Shown: one piece after another, positions 31,945 to 36,411 of the stretch
How positions within the stretch are numbered: the stretch's first letter is position 1
Layout of the letters: each line of letters starts with the position of its first letter
Source: Litorimonas sp049647245
GTDB lineage: Bacteria > Pseudomonadota > Alphaproteobacteria > Caulobacterales > Maricaulaceae
Assembly (NCBI GenBank): GCA_049647245.1
Contig: JBARXH010000202.1
Coordinates: forward strand, 1 to 36,411
Length of the DNA: 36,411 bases
Reading direction: 5' to 3'
Position numbers and translations under genes: made by a program
The notes under the pieces: generated by a model
Told to the model about the DNA's origin: nothing
Databases searched by the model: none
Seen by the model: only the letters and a program-made list of their open reading frames with translations

Positions 31945-33303
31945 CTAGCGCGCGAAACGGCGCTGTGCCGTCAGCACCAGGAAGACCAGGAGCGCGGCAA
32001 TCGCCGGGGTCCGGAGCGGATAGTCCACGCCGCTATGCAGCAGGATGCAGCCGATGCTCAGCATGTAAAGCAGGCTGCGTCGCCAGCCCTTGGGACGTTG
32101 GATCAGATAACGGACCGTCGCCACGAAGAACCAGCCCAGGGTGGCGAGCGCTACCGCCACGCCGAACAGACCGAACTCCACATAGAGTTCGAGATAGTCG
32201 TTGTGAGCGTGGTTCACGAAGACTCCCGTAATCATACCCGCATCTTCGATCGCGCGGTATATCGCCTCGAAGGCCCCCGGACCCGCCCCGACCCAGCCGT
32301 AGGGCGCATGGTCGAATATGCGGGCCGCGATGTAGGGCCGCGACGTGATCGATCCATTGCCCCACTTCGTCAGAATTTCCGTTCGCGCCGCATCGGTCAG
32401 CAGCAGGTCGCTGAAGACCAGCAGGAGGATCGTCGCCACCACGATCAGGACGAGCCAGAGCAGCGCGAACCGTCCCGTGCTGAGAAGCAGGCTACCCGTC
32501 AACGCAATCACCAGCAGGCCGTAGCCCGCGATCGAGCCGGATACAGTGATGCCGAGCGACAGAATGACGATGGCCGCGACCGCCAAGGCCCGGTCCGTAG
32601 CGGATGCACCGCTCCGGTCCGCACCTGCGATCTTGCGGAACGCCAGCGGTATGGCCGCTGCCATCAAGAGAGCTTGGTGGTTGATGTTGGAGAACACGCC
32701 CACGGGCAGACCCGGATTGGTGACGGCGTAGAGCCGGAACGACTCCAGACCGAGCATGACCTGCGCCAGGCCCAGGAGCGTGGAGAACAGGGCGACGGAC
32801 AACAGCGCCCAGAGCGCGTTGCGAAATTCCTCGCGCGACACCGGGGTCAAGGCAATACTGGCCACGGCCAAGGGCGGCAGGAAGGCCAGCAAGCCGCGCA
32901 ACGACCGGTCCGGCACGAGGCTGAGCGGCATCCACGCCGGCTCCTGCCCCAGCAGTTCGAACCCCGCCACGACCGGTTCGCGCCCGGGCAACGCCGTCCA
33001 GAGAGCGGGCGGCAGAGGAACAAGATAGAGCATGTAGAGAGCGACCAAGGCCCCGCCTATGAGGAGTGGCGGAGCCGCCAGATGGGCGATGGGTTTCCGG
33101 TTTCGCGAAGCGAAGACCCCGGCGATCACGATGACGGACAGACAGTAGAGCGGGACCTTGAGTGAAAGGATGTCCTGACTCGTCCCGCCCAGGACGACGC
33201 AGAGCGCCAGGAAGCCCCCCAAACGCCACCGCATGGCTCCGTCGATCCAGTCCGAGAGCGTATCCCGGGCAACTTGCGCACGTTTTTTCGATGTGCGGCT
33301 CAT
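31945..33303 (-). CDS. O-antigen ligase/polymerase (Wzy/WaaL family)
   Basis: This 452-residue protein with about 10-12 transmembrane helices has the Wzy_C signature NHAHNDYLELYVEFG in a large periplasmic loop after TGVFV. Such proteins either polymerise lipid-linked repeat units (Wzy) or ligate chains to lipid A-core (WaaL); sequence alone does not decide. Its ATG overlaps the stop of the upstream TPR-like gene by four bases, so the two are translationally coupled. The export lipoprotein is convergent 32 bases away. Confidence 0.87.
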   Translation of the reverse strand: MSRTSKKRAQVARDTLSDWIDGAMRWRLGGFLALCVVLGGTSQDILSLKVPLYCLSVIVIAGVFASRNRKPIAHLAAPPLLIGGALVALYMLYLVPLPPALWTALPGREPVVAGFELLGQEPAWMPLSLVPDRSLRGLLAFLPPLAVASIALTPVSREEFRNALWALLSVALFSTLLGLAQVMLGLESFRLYAVTNPGLPVGVFSNINHQALLMAAAIPLAFRKIAGADRSGASATDRALAVAAIVILSLGITVSGSIAGYGLLVIALTGSLLLSTGRFALLWLVLIVVATILLLVFSDLLLTDAARTEILTKWGNGSITSRPYIAARIFDHAPYGWVGAGPGAFEAIYRAIEDAGMITGVFVNHAHNDYLELYVEFGLFGVAVALATLGWFFVATVRYLIQRPKGWRRSLLYMLSIGCILLHSGVDYPLRTPAIAALLVFLVLTAQRRFAR

Positions 33304-34463
33304 CGGACCGTGGCCTCGACCGCAAGTGAAACAGAGGTGAGATCCGCCGATATGCGCCGCATCAACTCACCCGGTCGCCCCTCGAAGGAAAGCCTGGCGA
33401 AACGGCAGCTCTCTCCGCCCGCGGCGAATATTTCGATGACTGGCGTCTCCGGCTGAAGCTCGTTTCCCAGAGGCACATTCATGAGGGCCCGACCCAATGG
33501 CAGGCATTCCAGCCGCCAGGTGAATCCGCCGCTGCGCGGGTCATGCCTGTGGCGTCCCCGATACTCGAACCGCAATCGCCCCGTTGTGGGCAAGACGATG
33601 ATCTGGCTGAGCAGGGTTTCACGGTCCGTCCCGCGGTAGGTCGCAAAGGCCCCGCCCCGACCCCTGTCGTAATCCGCGCTTGCGCGGGCCGTGTCGGAAA
33701 AGCTCCAGTCAAAGGGAGGCAAGGCCGCTTCGCCCTGAAAGGCATCGTTGCGGATCAGACCTTCGGGTTCCGGCAGACCGAGAATGGATGCCGCCCGGTC
33801 CATGACCACGGCGGCGTCGCCATATCGTCCGAGACCGGCTAGACGCTCCAGATAGTCCCTCAGGAGCTGCCGGGTCAGCTTTGGGTCGTCACAGACGCGG
33901 GACTGAATCTCGATGCCTCGCAGGATCTGCGGCCTCGGCGCTTCGCCTAGAAGAACGATGTTGTTAGACACGAAATTGCGAATCCAGCCGGGGCAGGCTT
34001 CCATCGCTTCGAACACGATTTCCCGCGTGGCGGGAAGAGCCCCGAAAACGCCTAGGTCCTCGATATAGGTGGCGTAGTTGTCCGGATCGATTCTCGCCAG
34101 CAACTCGACCTCCCGCACCGCATCCCGGAGTCGGCCTGCAGCGATGTCACGCTCGAGCCGGAGGATGGCGTTGCGGTCGCTGCGCCGGTTGAGGCGGCGG
34201 GCGTGGGAGCTCAGCGCATCGAAGCGGGTTTCGTCTTCCGACAGCGTCGCGAACTGGAGAAACGGATCAACGGAAAGGGGGGCCCCGCGGTGCATGGCTC
34301 TTGCTTCAGGCATGAGACGGTCTTCCGTAGCCCCGTCTCCAAGCGCTGACCATGTTGCTTCGGAAGCCTGGCTGGCCCGGTCCGACAGACTCAGCACGCC
34401 CAACACTCCGGCAATGCCGAGCAGGGACAGGACGGCCCAGGTTGCAAGTTGACGAAGACTCAT
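33300..34463 (-). CDS. Membrane-anchored TPR-like protein of unknown function
   Basis: This 387-residue protein has one N-terminal transmembrane helix (about 6-25). A helical, TPR-like region follows (about 60-240, with repeats such as LERDIAAGRLRDAVREVELLAR). A beta-rich C-terminal part begins ALPPFDWSFSDTA and has a cysteine in LECLPLG. ATG 34463 is preceded by AGGGAACAGGAG; earlier in-frame ATGs at 34481 and 34508 lack better sites. The 4-base overlap with the O-antigen ligase/polymerase gene suggests a functional partner, such as a chain-length or complex-assembly factor. I do not recognise a named family. Confidence 0.68.
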   Translation of the reverse strand: MSLRQLATWAVLSLLGIAGVLGVLSLSDRASQASEATWSALGDGATEDRLMPEARAMHRGAPLSVDPFLQFATLSEDETRFDALSSHARRLNRRSDRNAILRLERDIAAGRLRDAVREVELLARIDPDNYATYIEDLGVFGALPATREIVFEAMEACPGWIRNFVSNNIVLLGEAPRPQILRGIEIQSRVCDDPKLTRQLLRDYLERLAGLGRYGDAAVVMDRAASILGLPEPEGLIRNDAFQGEAALPPFDWSFSDTARASADYDRGRGGAFATYRGTDRETLLSQIIVLPTTGRLRFEYRGRHRHDPRSGGFTWRLECLPLGRALMNVPLGNELQPETPVIEIFAAGGESCRFARLSFEGRPGELMRRISADLTSVSLAVEATVR

Positions 34464-34550
34464 CTCCTGTTCCCTACCCATGATCGGCAGGCCGTCCAGC
34501 CCCCACATTCATTCCTTGTGGGTTTTGCGCCGATCGGTTCGGCGCCTCCC

Positions 34551-35951
34551 TCAGGGCATCAGGATGGACGGCGCGAGGACGACGGCCAGGAGCGTCAGCT
34601 TGAAGAGCATGATTGCAATGAGCGGATAGCCGAACATGCGCAGCCTTTCCGACCCGGCGATCATGGCTGTGGAGAAGAGGAAAGCGGACACGGCGAAGGA
34701 CCAGCCCAGTGCGATCACGCCCTGGGATCCCGTAGCCCAGAGAAGACCGACATAGAGCAGTGGGAACGCCACGCTGAGCATTGAGTACAACGCTGCCCGG
34801 CGTCGCAGAACATAGCCGAAACCGGCGATCGACATCTCGCCCAAGAACAGGGTGCCCAGCAGGATCGGCAGGAGAAGCGCGGTCACGGCCTGCATTTCCG
34901 AGCCTTCGGGCACGGGCATGTAGACCTTCGCCAAGGCCCAGACCGAGAGGAGGGTCGGCACCATGCAGGCGAGATAGCCGAGATAGAGGATACGGCCCAG
35001 GCGCCGCACGCCCGCCTCGTCATGACGGGAGACGAGAATGGGCGCAAAGCCGATTGACGGAACGGCGAAGGCGAAGGCAACCAGTTCCGCAATCCGGGCG
35101 ATGATCGCGTAGGCGCCCAGCAAGGCCGGGTCCCCCAGGGCCAGGACGAACTGCCGGTCGATCAGGCGGCGGGAAATCACCGCCAGGCTTGCCGTGACGT
35201 AGGGCACGGACAGTTTCAGAAGCACGGTCGCCGTGCGCACCAGGATCCAGCCGCGCAGGGCCGTGCGCAGGTCGCGCCAGCCAAATCCATGGGCGCGCGA
35301 CAGGTAGAGGAGCATGAAGGCCAGACCGGCTGCGCTGCCCGCGATCACGCCCAGCATGAATGCCATGATGGTGCGGTGGGCGATGAAGGCAAGCGCCGCA
35401 GCGGCGAACCCCGCCAGGTTGGTGGCAAGAAGCACCAGGGACGCCGCCACCGCCATGCCCTGCCAGCGCAGCCATTGGAATACGAGCGTGAGCGCGCCGT
35501 TCAGAGCGCCGTAGCCGAAAGTCAGGGCCGCCAGCTGGACCGTGTCCGGCGCGAGCCAGCCGCCCAGATGGACCGCAAGGATCAGGCCCCCGAACCCGGC
35601 GGACAGAACGGCGAGAACGAGCAGCGCGACGACAAGGAGCAAACGCCGCACGCGGGCCGTCCTGCGACCTGGAACGATTGCCAGGCCGGAGTCCATGCCG
35701 ATCGTCACCGCCAAGAGAGCGAAACTGGACCAGACCACGAACAGGTCGAACCGGCCAAGGTCTTCCAGCGACACGAACGGGGCAAGCGCCAGCACGGCGA
35801 TGGCGAGGCCCAACCGGCTGAGCGTCGTTGCGGCCAACTGGATCAGCGTGTCGCGGCTGCCGCGCGTGACAAGCGCGAGCAGACCGCTGTCGCGCAAGCC
35901 ACTCATCCAGCCAGACACCCGGTTGCCTGCCACGCGCGCAGCCCCGCTCAA
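34551..35951 (-). CDS. Polysaccharide flippase (Wzx-like)
   Basis: This 466-residue multi-spanning protein (about 12-14 hydrophobic segments) resembles MOP/PST flippases that move undecaprenyl-linked oligosaccharides to the periplasmic leaflet. Seen: LSRLGLAIAVLALAPFVSLEDLGRFDLF at the N-terminus and SRRLIDRQFVLALGDPALLGAYAII in the middle, typical of Wzx. TTG 35951 overlaps the upstream glycosyltransferase stop as TTGA. ATG 35906 is an alternative, but neither has a strong ribosome site. The initiating transferase, polymerase and export lipoprotein nearby complete a Wzx/Wzy pathway. Confidence 0.85.
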   Translation of the reverse strand: MSGAARVAGNRVSGWMSGLRDSGLLALVTRGSRDTLIQLAATTLSRLGLAIAVLALAPFVSLEDLGRFDLFVVWSSFALLAVTIGMDSGLAIVPGRRTARVRRLLLVVALLVLAVLSAGFGGLILAVHLGGWLAPDTVQLAALTFGYGALNGALTLVFQWLRWQGMAVAASLVLLATNLAGFAAAALAFIAHRTIMAFMLGVIAGSAAGLAFMLLYLSRAHGFGWRDLRTALRGWILVRTATVLLKLSVPYVTASLAVISRRLIDRQFVLALGDPALLGAYAIIARIAELVAFAFAVPSIGFAPILVSRHDEAGVRRLGRILYLGYLACMVPTLLSVWALAKVYMPVPEGSEMQAVTALLLPILLGTLFLGEMSIAGFGYVLRRRAALYSMLSVAFPLLYVGLLWATGSQGVIALGWSFAVSAFLFSTAMIAGSERLRMFGYPLIAIMLFKLTLLAVVLAPSILMP

Positions 35952-36411
35952 GCCTTCGCGGCGATGCGCGACACGATGGCTTCGATGGCAGGTTCGACAC
36001 TGCGGGCCACCAACCAGTCATGGCCCTCCCGCCCCATGACCTCTAGATCGACATCTCCGGACGCAATCCGCTGGAATGCATCGAGAAGACTGTCTGCATC
36101 CTGCACGTTCAGCATCGGATAAAGGTCCGCGCCGGGATAGAAATCCGGGTTGCAATGGTGGATGACGGCCTTGCTCATCACCTTGGCCTCGATGATGGTG
36201 CCGTAGGACAGCCATGACCGGGCAATTTCGCCGATGACCCCGTCGCTTTCGCCGATTCCCATCATGATTTCGCTGCGCGGCAGCATCGGAAACCAGCTTA
36301 TATGTTCATCCACGCCCAGCTCACGCGCCAGGTCGCGGGTTGCTTGGTGATCCGAACCATACTCGAACATGAAGATGCGAATGGAGCGCTCTGGATCTCC
36401 CTGCACATACC
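35948..36411 (-). CDS. Glycosyltransferase, C-terminal part
   Basis: About 154 C-terminal residues of a GT-B fold glycosyltransferase (GT4/GT1-like) are present; the gene continues beyond the window end. Visible are IRIFMFEYGS and the segment SWFPMLPRSEIM, with GEIARSWLSYGTIIEAK, containing an acidic E-x-x-R pattern and a later TIIEAK that could match the E-x7-E donor site. Its stop overlaps the flippase start by four bases. Donor and acceptor are unknown. Confidence 0.75.
   Translation of the reverse strand, partial: YVQGDPERSIRIFMFEYGSDHQATRDLARELGVDEHISWFPMLPRSEIMMGIGESDGVIGEIARSWLSYGTIIEAKVMSKAVIHHCNPDFYPGADLYPMLNVQDADSLLDAFQRIASGDVDLEVMGREGHDWLVARSVEPAIEAIVSRIAAKA

Noticed and set aside
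31141..33165. Plus-strand 674-residue open frame over the O-antigen ligase
   Set aside because: It lies mostly antisense to the ligase/polymerase gene and overlaps the Wza-like gene in another frame; its protein is Arg/Gln-rich with no domain.

Overview
This is a GC-rich, densely packed window that looks like an alphaproteobacterial chromosome, probably from a marine Maricaulales/Hyphomonadales-type bacterium. That placement is an inference. It rests on base composition, an LptD with a CxxC pair, a CrbS/CrbR acetate-sensing system, and the abundance of sulfotransferases and surface-polysaccharide genes. I see no tRNA, rRNA, CRISPR array, insertion sequence or phage gene. No gene-free stretch exceeds about 240 bases.

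Region 1 (1-989) is the tail of a type II secretion operon: the end of gspF and a complete gspG. Region 2 (1086-11124) is a surface-polysaccharide cluster. It has an ABC-2 permease and ATPase of the Wzm/Wzt (KpsM/KpsT) type, a GT4-like glycosyltransferase, and two genes on the minus strand: a methyltransferase and an 854-residue fusion of sulfotransferase, coiled coil and DUF616-like glycosyltransferase. A plus-strand run of four overlapping genes follows: GT2, a sulfotransferase-like protein lacking catalytic motifs, an intact sulfotransferase, and a second GT2-like protein. Together they suggest a sulfated and possibly methylated glycan exported by an ABC transporter.

Region 3 (11129-15815, minus strand) holds galT-galK (Leloir pathway) and lptD (outer-membrane LPS assembly). 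Region 4 (15916-26203) is an acetate-uptake island: a small membrane protein, a DUF4212 subunit with its Na+/solute symporter, the CrbS-type symporter-kinase hybrid, a convergent LuxR-type regulator (CrbR-like), a DcaP-like porin, and acetyl-CoA synthetase. A near-identical 10-bp element, GACCAA(A/G)GTC, lies upstream of the DUF4212/symporter pair and in the crbR/porin divergent region. It is a candidate CrbR operator.

Region 5 (26291-36411) is a second polysaccharide region of Wzx/Wzy type: GDP-fucose synthase, an initiating phosphoglycosyl transferase preceded by a possible 12-codon leader ORF, a Wza-like export lipoprotein, an O-antigen-ligase/polymerase, a TPR-like protein, a flippase and a partial glycosyltransferase. 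Interspersed are a small secreted protein with an Asp-rich tail, a putative permuted papain-like protein paired with an M48 peptidase, and a calcineurin-like phosphatase.

The most unusual material is the set of proteins combining a sulfotransferase-like domain, a coiled coil and an STSWR motif in Region 2, and the candidate CrbR operator in Region 4.
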